Assembly (NCBI RefSeq): GCF_024733555.1
Contig: NZ_JANIOF010000001.1
Span: 682,001-746,000, forward strand
From: Paenibacillus sp. SC116
GTDB taxonomy: Bacteria > Bacillota > Bacilli > Paenibacillales > Paenibacillaceae
Reading direction: 5' to 3'
Length of the DNA: 64,000 bases
The translations under genes and the position numbers were made by a program. The notes beneath the pieces are model-generated. The model ran no database searches. It saw nothing but the letters and a program-made list of their open reading frames with translations, and was not told where the DNA came from. Of the stretch, positions 54,408 to 63,461 are shown one piece after another (positions within the stretch are counted from its first letter, which is position 1; every line of letters starts with the position of its first letter).

Positions 54408-57026
54408 TTAATTAATCGTGCTAACTTCGACAGGGTCGGAATTGAATCTCGTACCAACAGCTTTGATGATGAATTCATAATTCATCGTCGAATTAATATT
54501 GTTTACAGTAAAGCTGTATTGTGTTTTACCTGCCACGACCGGAATATATTCACTCCAGTGTGTGGACACCTTGTCATTTTTCTCGTATAGTCTAAAACCT
54601 CTTACAGGTTCTGTACTTGCTGCAGGAGGGCTCCATGAAATAACTGCTTTGTTCCCATTTCGTACAACACTAGCATTCGTCACGGTCTCTGGCTTAACGT
54701 CGGTTCTCCTGATCCCATATTGATCATAAGCTTTTACTCCATTGTTACCTGATCCTTCGTCAGCAATTGCTGCTGTATAAGCTGTAAATGTAAGCACTTG
54801 ATCAGATACATAAACGTCGGTAAACATTTTTTTGTGAGGCTGTAGATTTTTAGCCGCAAAATAATCGTTATAGCCAGGATACTTTGTATAAAATTTATTT
54901 CCGAATGCATTAGACATCAGATAGATGGTACCCTTAGGATTAATTGCATTACCTTCACTGTCAAACGTAATTTGTGAGGCTGGAACAACTTGATCATTGT
55001 ACATTTGGAACGATCTCATATACATATGATCGTGAGCTTCAAACACCATATCAATTCCCATTTCATCAAAGGCAGGGATAAGATGCTTTTTGTAAAATTG
55101 AACACGTTCATCTTCATATTTTCCTGAGTTATCTCCTGCTCCATAAGGAGCTTTGTGGAACGCAACGAATTTCCACTTCTTATTACTCTTTGCAACGACA
55201 TTTTTCATCCATTTCACTTGGTCCAAATATTGTTGATCTACCCACCGCACGGTTCCGTCACTGGCAAGTCCTCCATCGTATTGAGAATTAAATATGAGGT
55301 ACAGTGCATCACCATATTCAAACGAATAAACAGAACCTTCATCAGTACCGGCTACAACTTGTTTGGGCAAGTTAAAATGATTATAGAAGTTATTGTTAGG
55401 TGTTGTCGCATCTCCAGGATAATCTTGAACCTCATGACCTCCGAGCACTGGAACGATAGGGACTGTTGTAAGTTCATTCTGCGCTAGACCCAGCATCCAC
55501 TGCCATTGCTCCTCTAGATCCCCATTGTCTACCAAGTCACCTACATTAATAAGAAATTTAGGATCGCCAATTTTTATTTTTGCCTTCTTGAAAGTGTCCG
55601 CCCACGGTTCAAAACCTGACCGACTTGAGGCTTGAGAATCAGAACCGGCAATGAAATGGTATGGCTGATTTATTGCCGAATCTGTAGTGAAGGAACCGAT
55701 CTGGCTCCAGCTGTTTGACGATCCGTTACCTACCCTGTATTTATAAGCTGTTCCAGGGGTCAAATTGTTTGCGATAGCTTTATGCGTGTAATAATACGTT
55801 TTCTTTTGAGTAGCTCTGTCTCCTTTGACCACGTAAGTACCAATTTTTTCAGAGCTACCTTGATAGGTAGTCACTCCAATCTCCGGAAACACACCACCCT
55901 GTACTGCAGAAGCCTGAACGACTTGAACGACCGTATCTGTCATTACATCGGTATACCAGGCGAAGGCTAAGCTTGTTTTCGGGTCTCCGTTAAATGTCAT
56001 ATTAATTAATTTGGGGATAACTGGTGGAGAAGTCGAACTTTGAACGGCAAAACTCCAAGATACATCCCGAATAAGAGGTAAATCATCTTGCCCTTTAATA
56101 AGTTCCTTCGGTACAAATACCGTATAAGTCTGTCCATTTACAAAATTGGGGTGATTGATTTTTAACGTGTTGTTATTTATAATTTCAGACGATACATTGC
56201 TTAAAGTAATGTTGTTACTGTCCTTGATGGTGGCAGAGTATCCTTGAGCGATACGAATCGGCTTATTGAATTTCACAGTAACTGGACTACCCACTGCTAC
56301 ATTTACTGCACCGTTCACAGGATGAAGAACCTCATCTATCGTTGGAGTACCCGGATTTGTGCCTGAGATTCGGCTTCCTTTTACAATAACATCTTTAAAT
56401 AAGCTTGAACCATAAGGTCCAACAGCAGCATTACTTGGATTCGTTGCTTTAGTAGAAGTAACGAGCCAGCGAATATACAATAAATCTTGATTACTTGAGT
56501 TAAGCGGAGTATCCTGCAGTTTACAGTTCGTGCAGTTAAAATTGCTCGTTATTAACGTAAGCACACCATTTGGTACATCCGTCCATGATTGATTATCTGT
56601 ACTAATTTGAACCTTGAAATCCCGAGGGCCTGTTCCTGTTGAAGTTTGCTGAGAAGATAAAGTGATATTCTCATAATTTTTCGTTGATAACGTAGCTAGC
56701 CAATATTTCGTGTTAGCTCCATTATTCCAGCCTTGATATTTAATACTATGGTCAGTTGACACAAGCGCCTCGAAATATGGACCACCAACTGCACGAATGG
56801 TAGAACTTTGCTGATTCACACCAGATGAGGCCGGAATAATTCCTTGTGTTCCCGCGCTGGTAAAATTCCATTGGGCAATAACCTCACTACTCGGTATGAC
56901 CGCTGTCTCGACTGGCTGTTCATTTGTACTAGCTGCTCCTATTACATGGAATGGAAACAAAATTAGAACGAGTAGAACGGAAAGGGCCGTATGTAATCTC
57001 ATTTTCAACTTCTTTTTAACCTTCAT
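54408..57026 (-). CDS. Secreted purple-acid-phosphatase-like metallophosphoesterase
   Basis: 872 residues; ATG with GAGGTAAC upstream. Signal peptide to about residue 32. In order: N-terminal beta-sandwich (QWNFTSAGTQ), Ig-like Big_5 domain (HPVNGAVNVAVGSPVTVKFN), PAP N-terminal FN3-like domain (AYKYRVGNGSSNSWSQIGSF), metallophosphoesterase core (AGSDSQ, NVGDLVDNGD, GGHEVQDYPG, VAFHKAPYG, EAHDHMYMRS) and a C-terminal FN3 (ISWSPPAAS). The usual GNHE is GGHE here, and GHDHxYxR is AHDHMYMR. Hydrolyses phosphoesters outside the cell, if active. Monocistronic, terminators on both sides. Confidence 0.88.
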   Translation of the reverse strand: MKVKKKLKMRLHTALSVLLVLILFPFHVIGAASTNEQPVETAVIPSSEVIAQWNFTSAGTQGIIPASSGVNQQSSTIRAVGGPYFEALVSTDHSIKYQGWNNGANTKYWLATLSTKNYENITLSSQQTSTGTGPRDFKVQISTDNQSWTDVPNGVLTLITSNFNCTNCKLQDTPLNSSNQDLLYIRWLVTSTKATNPSNAAVGPYGSSLFKDVIVKGSRISGTNPGTPTIDEVLHPVNGAVNVAVGSPVTVKFNKPIRIAQGYSATIKDSNNITLSNVSSEIINNNTLKINHPNFVNGQTYTVFVPKELIKGQDDLPLIRDVSWSFAVQSSTSPPVIPKLINMTFNGDPKTSLAFAWYTDVMTDTVVQVVQASAVQGGVFPEIGVTTYQGSSEKIGTYVVKGDRATQKKTYYYTHKAIANNLTPGTAYKYRVGNGSSNSWSQIGSFTTDSAINQPYHFIAGSDSQASSRSGFEPWADTFKKAKIKIGDPKFLINVGDLVDNGDLEEQWQWMLGLAQNELTTVPIVPVLGGHEVQDYPGDATTPNNNFYNHFNLPKQVVAGTDEGSVYSFEYGDALYLIFNSQYDGGLASDGTVRWVDQQYLDQVKWMKNVVAKSNKKWKFVAFHKAPYGAGDNSGKYEDERVQFYKKHLIPAFDEMGIDMVFEAHDHMYMRSFQMYNDQVVPASQITFDSEGNAINPKGTIYLMSNAFGNKFYTKYPGYNDYFAAKNLQPHKKMFTDVYVSDQVLTFTAYTAAIADEGSGNNGVKAYDQYGIRRTDVKPETVTNASVVRNGNKAVISWSPPAASTEPVRGFRLYEKNDKVSTHWSEYIPVVAGKTQYSFTVNNINSTMNYEFIIKAVGTRFNSDPVEVSTIN

Positions 57027-57216
57027 GCTCGTTACCTCTTTTCCATTTTACTTGACGTTTCATTTGCAATATATTGCAGTATCGAACCTCCATTCGACAG
57101 AACAAGATGATACCATCTTGATGTATTCTTCTGCTCATTCATTGGAAATATATGCTTATTTGCCATTGGATATTTCATGTATTTTTCGAAGCATTTCAAG
57201 GATATTCTTTCGCAAG

Positions 57217-57266
57217 AAAAAATCCGAGTACAGGGCATTATATAATGTCCTGTACTCGGATTTTTG
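57217..57266. terminator. Perfect bidirectional terminator
   Basis: AAAAATCCGAGTACAGG-CATT and AATG-CCTGTACTCGGATTTTT, 22-bp stem, with A-run before and T-run after. Confidence 0.9.
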
Positions 57267-57271
57267 TTCAT

Positions 57272-57430
57272 TTATAAATATACCTTTCTAATTCCACGCA
57301 AATGATCAGCTGCACGTTCTCCGCCAGTTGAACCATAGCTTGTGATACCAGTTTCCTTATTGAGCCATCCAATGAAAGCTGTATTAAGTGCATATTTTGA
57401 TACACCTATAATACGGTTATACTTTTTCTT
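57272..57430 (-). pseudogene. In-frame coding-like tail after the serine hydrolase
   Basis: Directly after the hydrolase stop codon (57431-57433), and in the same frame, the minus strand reads KKKYNRIIGVSKYALNTAFI, GWLNKETGITSYGSTGGERA, ADHLRGIRKVYL and stops at 57272. Either a fragment of another gene or a former C-terminal extension. Family not recognised. Confidence 0.35.
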
Positions 57431-59563
57431 TTACTTTTTCAATGTAATAACAAACTTAGAACCAGCCTCGCCTGCAAATACGATACGGCCATTCTCCGGT
57501 AGTAAGACCTCATTCTTACCGCTCACTACCGTGTAATTTATACAAATGCCTGCTTGATCATATACCGCAAAGGAAGCATTGGCAGGCATCTTAACGGACA
57601 TGACCTTTCCTTTAGCAGCTGCAGGCACTGCAAACCATTTAGCATGGCCGTTCGCCTGAATCGTTGTCGTAGATTGTGCACCCGAATAAATCGGTTTTAC
57701 AAGCTCTTCACTACCGTATAAATGACCAGCTAGTGTAAAATACTCAACTCCATTCTTCTTAAAGAAGTTGATTTCCATCGAATCTCGACCAGCCATCGTA
57801 GGGAGTTGCAATTTGTTAGCTGCTTTGTTGGCATCCAAAATCTTATTATTTAACACATAGCCAGGTGCATCTTTACTCATCTGAAATTGTTGAACCGCCC
57901 CACCGTTGAAATAAAACATCGATGAGTATTTCTCACTTAACAAATAATAATTTTTATTCTCGCGATGTTTCCATATAGCCAATACATCTTGGACTAATTC
58001 ATTCGGTTCTAGCTTCTCTGCGATATATTCTGAGAACGCTAACTGACCAAGCCCCGATATAGATAAATAAGAGCGAGACCACAAGTAAGTACGTCCATTT
58101 TTCTCAACAACGAACTTGTACTTTTCCGTACCCTTCTCGTTTACAAAAGAACCATCTGCCGTGTACGTATACTTTCGGACAGGAATGTTCGGAGCGGTAA
58201 TCGTAGATACTGTCAATTCGCCGCCTCCAGGATTCATTTCCACCTTCAGTAACGAGCCTGAGGTACCTCCATAAATGCCCGCATGCTGGGATAATTCCTG
58301 CGGCATATCCGCCTTTATGGGCACGCCATGCGACTTCTCCGGCTTCTGTTCCTTGATAACACCTTTCTCTTGTAGTGCGCTAAGCAGTAGTTCCTTTGCC
58401 AACAGCTGATCGATTGCGCTGACGCCACCTGAAGAAAGTACCGCCGCCGCCATATTGTATTCCGGAAGCACGACTAATGAGGAATGATAAGCTGCCGTAT
58501 CTCCACCTTTCGTAAGCGCCTTGATACCATATTGGTTGAATGGGAACAAGCTCACGCTATCCCAACCTAACCCGTATGATAGAGAAGAATCGGCGTCTGG
58601 TGACCACATTCCCTTCTTATACTCGGCTCGTTCCATAGCCGTTACCGACTTACTAGAGAGAATATCATCCGCATCACCCGTGAAAATACGAGAGAATGTA
58701 GCGATATCTTCAGCTGTAGAGTAAATACCGCCAGATGCAATAACATTATAATTTTCGGTTGGGAGTTGCCCCTTATAATTCGCGTGATAGGTCCCTGCAA
58801 GTGCTGCTGGATCCAGATGATCCTGCGGTGTTTTCGTATGTTTCATATCTAGCGGCGCTGTAAAATACTTGTGTATAAAGGCTGTAAAGCTCATGCCGCT
58901 AACTCTCTCAACCAATATTTCAGCTAACGAAAAACCAACGTTATTGTATACAGAGAACGCACCTGGATCAGCTTTTAAATCCTGTACTTCCAATTCCTCT
59001 AACAATGTATCATGTGCATGCGTATCATTATCATTAAATAATGTAGCATTGGGGCCGATATATCCATGAAGGCCTGAAGAGTGATTCAGCAGCATGCGTG
59101 GGGTAATCTGCTTGTAACGATGGTCTTTCATTTTAAAGTCGGGCACATATTTTACAACGGGCGTATCTAAATCTACCTTCCCCTGATCAACTAGCTTCAT
59201 AACAGCTGCAGCTAGTACCATTTTGCTCGTTGAGCCTATGCCATACATCGTTTCTGTAGTAAGTGGTTGCTCACCCTTTATGTCGTTTTTCCCTGTATGC
59301 CCAGAAATAACGATTTCGCCATGATCGATGAGCGCATATTGCACACTTGTGATACCGTACTTTTCTGTTAGCAGCTTAGCTTTCTCGGCTGCTATTTTCT
59401 TAGTTGTATCAAAGGATAAAGATTTGCTGTTCGTAGTAACTTCTGTGGCCATCGCAGACATTGGAGTGATCATCGTTATCACAAGGGTTAATGCGACGAT
59501 TGAAACTAGGACTCTGTTTACACTTGCACCCAACTTCATTTTCACGACTTCTATTCGATTCAT
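57431..59563 (-). CDS. Secreted serine hydrolase, beta-lactamase (class C) fold
   Basis: 710 residues; ATG with AGGAG nine bases upstream. Signal peptide about residues 14-40 ([21 protein letters not shown]). Catalytic SxxK at Ser111-Lys114 (GIGSTSKM), the tyrosine motif VYNNVG near 207, and a [10 protein letters not shown] region standing for the third motif. The remaining 300 residues are beta-rich DUF3471-like and additional domains. Such proteins are peptidases, esterases or D-amino-acid hydrolases of the cell surface rather than resistance enzymes. Fragments of a similar gene lie at 54262. Confidence 0.87.
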   Translation of the reverse strand: MNRIEVVKMKLGASVNRVLVSIVALTLVITMITPMSAMATEVTTNSKSLSFDTTKKIAAEKAKLLTEKYGITSVQYALIDHGEIVISGHTGKNDIKGEQPLTTETMYGIGSTSKMVLAAAVMKLVDQGKVDLDTPVVKYVPDFKMKDHRYKQITPRMLLNHSSGLHGYIGPNATLFNDNDTHAHDTLLEELEVQDLKADPGAFSVYNNVGFSLAEILVERVSGMSFTAFIHKYFTAPLDMKHTKTPQDHLDPAALAGTYHANYKGQLPTENYNVIASGGIYSTAEDIATFSRIFTGDADDILSSKSVTAMERAEYKKGMWSPDADSSLSYGLGWDSVSLFPFNQYGIKALTKGGDTAAYHSSLVVLPEYNMAAAVLSSGGVSAIDQLLAKELLLSALQEKGVIKEQKPEKSHGVPIKADMPQELSQHAGIYGGTSGSLLKVEMNPGGGELTVSTITAPNIPVRKYTYTADGSFVNEKGTEKYKFVVEKNGRTYLWSRSYLSISGLGQLAFSEYIAEKLEPNELVQDVLAIWKHRENKNYYLLSEKYSSMFYFNGGAVQQFQMSKDAPGYVLNNKILDANKAANKLQLPTMAGRDSMEINFFKKNGVEYFTLAGHLYGSEELVKPIYSGAQSTTTIQANGHAKWFAVPAAAKGKVMSVKMPANASFAVYDQAGICINYTVVSGKNEVLLPENGRIVFAGEAGSKFVITLKK

Positions 59564-59604
59564 TTACATCGTCTCCTATCCTCATCTATTTAGTAGAACA
59601 GGCT

Positions 59605-60597
59605 TCATGATTGTATTTCGTTCATAAAAGCCCTGAATTGCTCGCCGATTTCTTTTGATTGGGTATGATGCAAATAGTGTCCGCCGTCTAATTTAATCAA
59701 TTTACCATGTTCGGAATCCTTGACTTGCGCTTCGTGCAAAGGTATCCAACCTTCAACAGGCGGATTATTCCCTTGTATAAATAAAAGGAGAGGAAGATCC
59801 TTGGGAAACGTTAACGAATGTGCCCCTTTAAAATTAGTAGAAATATGCTCCATTTCGTTTAAAATAGTAGTTTCGTACGCATTTTTAAGCGAAATCATCC
59901 TCATTTGCTCTTTTGTTCGATCATCAAATGGTAGTCCATCATAGGCATCACCACTTACATTCATCATCAATCTTAGGAGACCTGATTGCTTGAGGAGTTT
60001 AAACGTTTTTATTGGGAACGTAACATCCATACCCGGTTGTGTTGGAACACTAGTATCAATACCGACAAATGCCTTCACTTCGTTTGGATATTTGTGCACA
60101 TAATCAAGCCCGTAAATGCCTGCAATGGAATGACCCATTAGTATGTACTGGTCAATATTAAGCTGCTGCACTGCTTCATGAATTTCACTTACAATATGGT
60201 CTGTAATGCGCTCTTTTTCGGTCCCATCGCTTAATCCATAACCAAAAGGCTCGATCACGACAACTTTGTAAAATGGAGATAGTTCTTCGATTAACGGCTT
60301 AAAATCAAGTACTGGTGATCCTGTACCATAACCAGGCAGGAGCACAATCGTTTCTTCACCTTGCCCTTCAATCAGAACATTCATCTGTTTTCCGTCTACA
60401 GGTATCAACTGTCCATAGGATTCTATTTTTCCTTGCTCTGATTTACTGCTTATGATATTAACGGTAAACACAATGGCAAGAAAAATTCCGATTATGGCAG
60501 CTATAACACCTATTGATTTAAGTATAATTCTAAGCATTTTTCTCAATCTCGTGTCCGGCCTCTTGTTTATCGCTTCTCCTTTTAGTTCCACTCTCAT
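59605..60597 (-). CDS. Membrane-anchored alpha/beta hydrolase, paralog B
   Basis: 330 residues; ATG with AGGAG close upstream. One membrane helix (about residues 23-46, IGVIAAIIGIFLAIVFTVNI), oxyanion LPGYGTGSP, GYGLSDGTEKE, nucleophile elbow MGHSIAGIYGLDYV, late histidine DGGHYLHH. Close relative of paralog C just upstream and of A at 3.8 kb. Preceded by the same TTCAT repeat box. Tandem with paralog C but separated from it by a terminator and its own promoter. Confidence 0.88.
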   Translation of the reverse strand: MRVELKGEAINKRPDTRLRKMLRIILKSIGVIAAIIGIFLAIVFTVNIISSKSEQGKIESYGQLIPVDGKQMNVLIEGQGEETIVLLPGYGTGSPVLDFKPLIEELSPFYKVVVIEPFGYGLSDGTEKERITDHIVSEIHEAVQQLNIDQYILMGHSIAGIYGLDYVHKYPNEVKAFVGIDTSVPTQPGMDVTFPIKTFKLLKQSGLLRLMMNVSGDAYDGLPFDDRTKEQMRMISLKNAYETTILNEMEHISTNFKGAHSLTFPKDLPLLLFIQGNNPPVEGWIPLHEAQVKDSEHGKLIKLDGGHYLHHTQSKEIGEQFRAFMNEIQS

Positions 60598-60673
60598 CTT
60601 CTCCTGTTCTTATCTGTATTGGGATACTTATCGGATTACTAAGTAAAGCTTATCTGACGAAGATGTACTCCTC

Positions 60674-60700
60674 ATGACCGCAATATGAACGGAGTATGAA
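60674..60700 (-). promoter_or_regulatory. TTCAT direct-repeat box, copy B
   Basis: On the minus strand TTCAT, TTCAT and GTCAT occur at 60700, 60689 and 60678, 11 bases apart, followed by ACATCTTCGTCAGATAAGCTT, also conserved in copies A and C. Confidence 0.7.
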
Positions 60701-60705
60701 CAAGC

Positions 60706-60757
60706 AAAAAATGCTACGGTGTCACATGCAAGGAAGCTTGCACATGAGCCGTAGCAT
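60706..60757 (-). terminator. Terminator of hydrolase paralog C
   Basis: ATGCTACGG/CCGTAGCAT outer stem and TGCAAG/CTTGCA inner arms; the T-run follows on the minus strand. Nearly the same sequence recurs at 61987-62040. Confidence 0.8.
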
Positions 60758-60832
60758 GGGATAATACGAGGACCGTGTTTAGATAATGCGAATGAGAGCA
60801 TGTTGTTACATCAAATAGGTACAAATAAACTT

Positions 60833-61846
60833 TCATTTAAAAAATGATCTACTGTCTTGCTTTACTTCTTCCATAAATGCCCTGAAGTTTTCAGCGATTT
60901 CTTTTGCTTTGGTATGGTGTAAATAATGTGTTCCTTCAAATGTCATCACTTTACCATGTACAGAATTTTTTACTTGCTCTTCATGTAATGTTGACCATCC
61001 TTCAATTGCTGTACGATCCGGTTGTAAAAAGAAAATAACAGGAAGGTTTTTTGGGAATGTTACATTTTCAGCTGCTCTAAAATTAGGAATCCTATTTTCT
61101 ATTTCATTCACAATGGTGGGATTTCTAAAGTTTTTGTAAGAAAGAATTCTCATTTGTTCTTTTGTTTCATCATCAACTGGTAGTGCAGCGAATGGGTCAG
61201 TACTTAGTTTCATTATCAATCTCGCTAAACCTGATTCTTTGAGTAGTGTAATTACTGAATTTGGTATTGGGGATTCAACAACCTTATCACCGTATTGCTT
61301 TGGAGCACTGCTATCAATCCCGACAAATGCACTCACTTCGTGTTCATATTTGTTTACATAATCTAGTCCGTAAATGCCTGAAATGGAGTGACCCATTAGA
61401 ATATAGCGGTCAATGTTAAGACTCTGTAAGGCTTCATGAATTTCACTAACAATATTGTCTGTGCTTCGTTCCTTATCCGTTCCATCACTTAATCCGTAAC
61501 CAAAAGGCTCAACCACTACGACTTTGTAAAATGGTGATAACTCTTCTACTAGTGGCTTAAAATCAAGCGCAGGTGTTCCTGTTCCCAAACCCGGTAGTAG
61601 CACGACTGTTTCTTCGCCTTGTCCTTGAATCAAAACATTCATATTTTTCCCATCTACTGTTACGAACTGACCATAAGGTTTTATTTTTCCTTCCTCTGAT
61701 TTACTGCTGATCTTATCAACGACAAAAACAATGGCTAGAAAAACGACGATTGCTATCACTAATGCTGCTACTATTTTAAGTAAAATGATAAGCCATTTTC
61801 TCATCTTATTAGCTGGTTTGTTGCCTGTAGTTGTGTCCAAGTTCAT
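60833..61846 (-). CDS. Membrane-anchored alpha/beta hydrolase, paralog C
   Basis: 337 residues from ATG 61846, which follows GAGAGGTGGAG; a further in-frame ATG at 61876 lies before that site. Membrane helix about residues 23-46 (IVAALVIAIVVFLAIVFVV), LPGLGTGTP, GYGLSDGTDKE, nucleophile elbow MGHSISGIYGLDYV, histidine EGTHYLHH. The extracellular placement of the catalytic domain is inferred from the helix. Lies next to the two-component system and has the TTCAT repeat box upstream. Confidence 0.88.
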   Translation of the reverse strand: MNLDTTTGNKPANKMRKWLIILLKIVAALVIAIVVFLAIVFVVDKISSKSEEGKIKPYGQFVTVDGKNMNVLIQGQGEETVVLLPGLGTGTPALDFKPLVEELSPFYKVVVVEPFGYGLSDGTDKERSTDNIVSEIHEALQSLNIDRYILMGHSISGIYGLDYVNKYEHEVSAFVGIDSSAPKQYGDKVVESPIPNSVITLLKESGLARLIMKLSTDPFAALPVDDETKEQMRILSYKNFRNPTIVNEIENRIPNFRAAENVTFPKNLPVIFFLQPDRTAIEGWSTLHEEQVKNSVHGKVMTFEGTHYLHHTKAKEIAENFRAFMEEVKQDSRSFFK

Positions 61847-61955
61847 TTTCTCCACCTCTCGTATTTTCACACACATCTGCTCCTATCGTTATCTCTATAT
61901 TGGGCTGCCTTAACGGGCCGTGAAGGCAAGCATATACGACGAAGATGAACTCACT

Positions 61956-61982
61956 CTGACGTCAATATGAACGGAATATGAA
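61956..61982 (-). promoter_or_regulatory. TTCAT direct-repeat box, copy C
   Basis: On the minus strand TTCAT, TTCAT and GTCAG at 61982, 61971 and 61960, with 11-base spacing, followed by TCATCTTCGTCGTATATGCTT. The third repeat is degenerate. Confidence 0.65.
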
Positions 61983-61986
61983 CAAA

Positions 61987-62040
61987 CAAAAAATGCTACG
62001 GCGTCACATGCAAGAAAACTTGCACATAATGCCGTAGCAT
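61987..62040 (-). terminator. Terminator of the two-component operon
   Basis: ATGCTACGGC (61993-62002) pairs with GCCGTAGCAT (62031-62040); T-run on the minus strand. Near-duplicate of the hairpin at 60706-60757. Confidence 0.8.
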
Positions 62041-62081
62041 GGAGAATACGTGTATTTCGTTCATACAATCCAAATGACATC

Positions 62082-63461
62082 CTATGAATCAATCTGGCCT
62101 ATGGGCGTTGTAAGTGGCAAGGAGACAATGACGGTCGTTCCTTGGCCGGACTCACTTTCCACTCGAATGTCCCCTTGATGGAGTGATACGATCTGTTTAA
62201 CGATGGCAAGTCCCAACCCACTGCCTTCATACTTGCGATTATGGGAGCGATCCGCCTTAAAAAACCGCTCGAAGATGCGTTTTTGGTCCTCTAAAGAAAT
62301 ACCAAGCCCAGTGTCGGATATGCGGACGATTACGTTTTTAATATCTTTTTCGATGCTGATGTTAATAACACCACCATCCTTGGAAAACTTAATACTATTA
62401 CCGATGATGTTTGTCCATACTTGGTTTAATAGATCATGATCAGCCACTAGACGAACAGCCTTTAAATGAAGATCGAAATGGACACTGCGAGCTGACCATT
62501 GGGGCTGAATGGCGATGATGGCTCGCCTAATCTGTTCATCAAGGCTGAATGTGGCCAGCTGTAGTGACTGTGACTGCGATTCAAGCAAACTCAGCTTGAG
62601 CAGGCTATCGCTCATTTTAGACATCCGAGCTGCTTCCGAGATAATAATATCAAGATAACGGCTTCGCTCATGATCTGCGACGTCTACTTGCTTGAGCGCT
62701 ATCGCATAACCGGATATCGAAGTAAGCGGCGACTGAACTTCGTGCGACACATTCGTTACAAATTCCCTGCGCATCTGCTCAAGCTGCTGCAAATCGTGCA
62801 TCATTTCTTCGAAGCTGCGAGCCAACGTACCTAACTCGCCTGTTTGCTTTATATTCAACTTGACGTTGAAATCTCCACCTGCTATGTGCTTGGTCGCTTG
62901 TGTCAACTTCTTAATCGGTCTGACGAGGAACATAGCTGAAACGAGAATTAATAGACTTCCTACGATCAACGAATAGGTTGAAAAGTTCAAAAGCCACTTG
63001 ATGGCAAACGAGCTGGAAGGGAGCGCAATTGGTTCTATAAATATCGCTTTCGTTTCTGTATCAGTTTTCAGCGGCATCCCTAAGAGAACAGTAGATACAC
63101 CACTCGGATTGGCTTGAACAACTGCTCCATCCAGGACTCTTTTTATTTGCTCCATCGATACCGCGACAAGATTATGTCCGTTAAGCTCTCCGTAAGACTG
63201 GAACTCGCCCGTCTCTTCGTAAATTCGAATATGATAGGATTTGAGCTGATTCATTCCACTTACGAATGTGTCGGCTTCATGTAACGGTAATGTCTCGTAA
63301 ATCCGAACGATGTCCTGACCAAAGTTAAGTAAAGGGATTTGCAAGTTTTCGCTCAATTTATCTTCAAATACCCAAACTGCCACAAAAAAGGCAATGATCG
63401 TGCCCCCGATTACGGAAACTAGAAATGTCAGGACAACACGTGTATATAAGGACCTAATCAT
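62082..63461 (-). CDS. Sensor histidine kinase
   Basis: 459 residues. Two membrane helices (about 10-32 and 159-180) flank an extracellular sensor of about 125 residues; HAMP RPIKKLTQATKHIAGGDFNV; HisKA with His240 (FVTNVSHEVQSPLTSISGY); ATPase domain NIIGNSIKFSKDGG, ISDTGLGIS, GSGLGLAIV. E241-V replaces the more usual E-L/D-L, a common variation. Overlaps the regulator gene by four bases. Probably controls the hydrolase paralogs through the TTCAT boxes. Confidence 0.93.
   Translation of the reverse strand: MIRSLYTRVVLTFLVSVIGGTIIAFFVAVWVFEDKLSENLQIPLLNFGQDIVRIYETLPLHEADTFVSGMNQLKSYHIRIYEETGEFQSYGELNGHNLVAVSMEQIKRVLDGAVVQANPSGVSTVLLGMPLKTDTETKAIFIEPIALPSSSFAIKWLLNFSTYSLIVGSLLILVSAMFLVRPIKKLTQATKHIAGGDFNVKLNIKQTGELGTLARSFEEMMHDLQQLEQMRREFVTNVSHEVQSPLTSISGYAIALKQVDVADHERSRYLDIIISEAARMSKMSDSLLKLSLLESQSQSLQLATFSLDEQIRRAIIAIQPQWSARSVHFDLHLKAVRLVADHDLLNQVWTNIIGNSIKFSKDGGVINISIEKDIKNVIVRISDTGLGISLEDQKRIFERFFKADRSHNRKYEGSGLGLAIVKQIVSLHQGDIRVESESGQGTTVIVSLPLTTPIGQIDS

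Noticed and set aside
57431-59563. Beta-lactamase as an antibiotic-resistance gene
   Set aside because: The SxxK/YxN serine hydrolase carries about 300 extra residues and a surface-protein build unlike resistance beta-lactamases.
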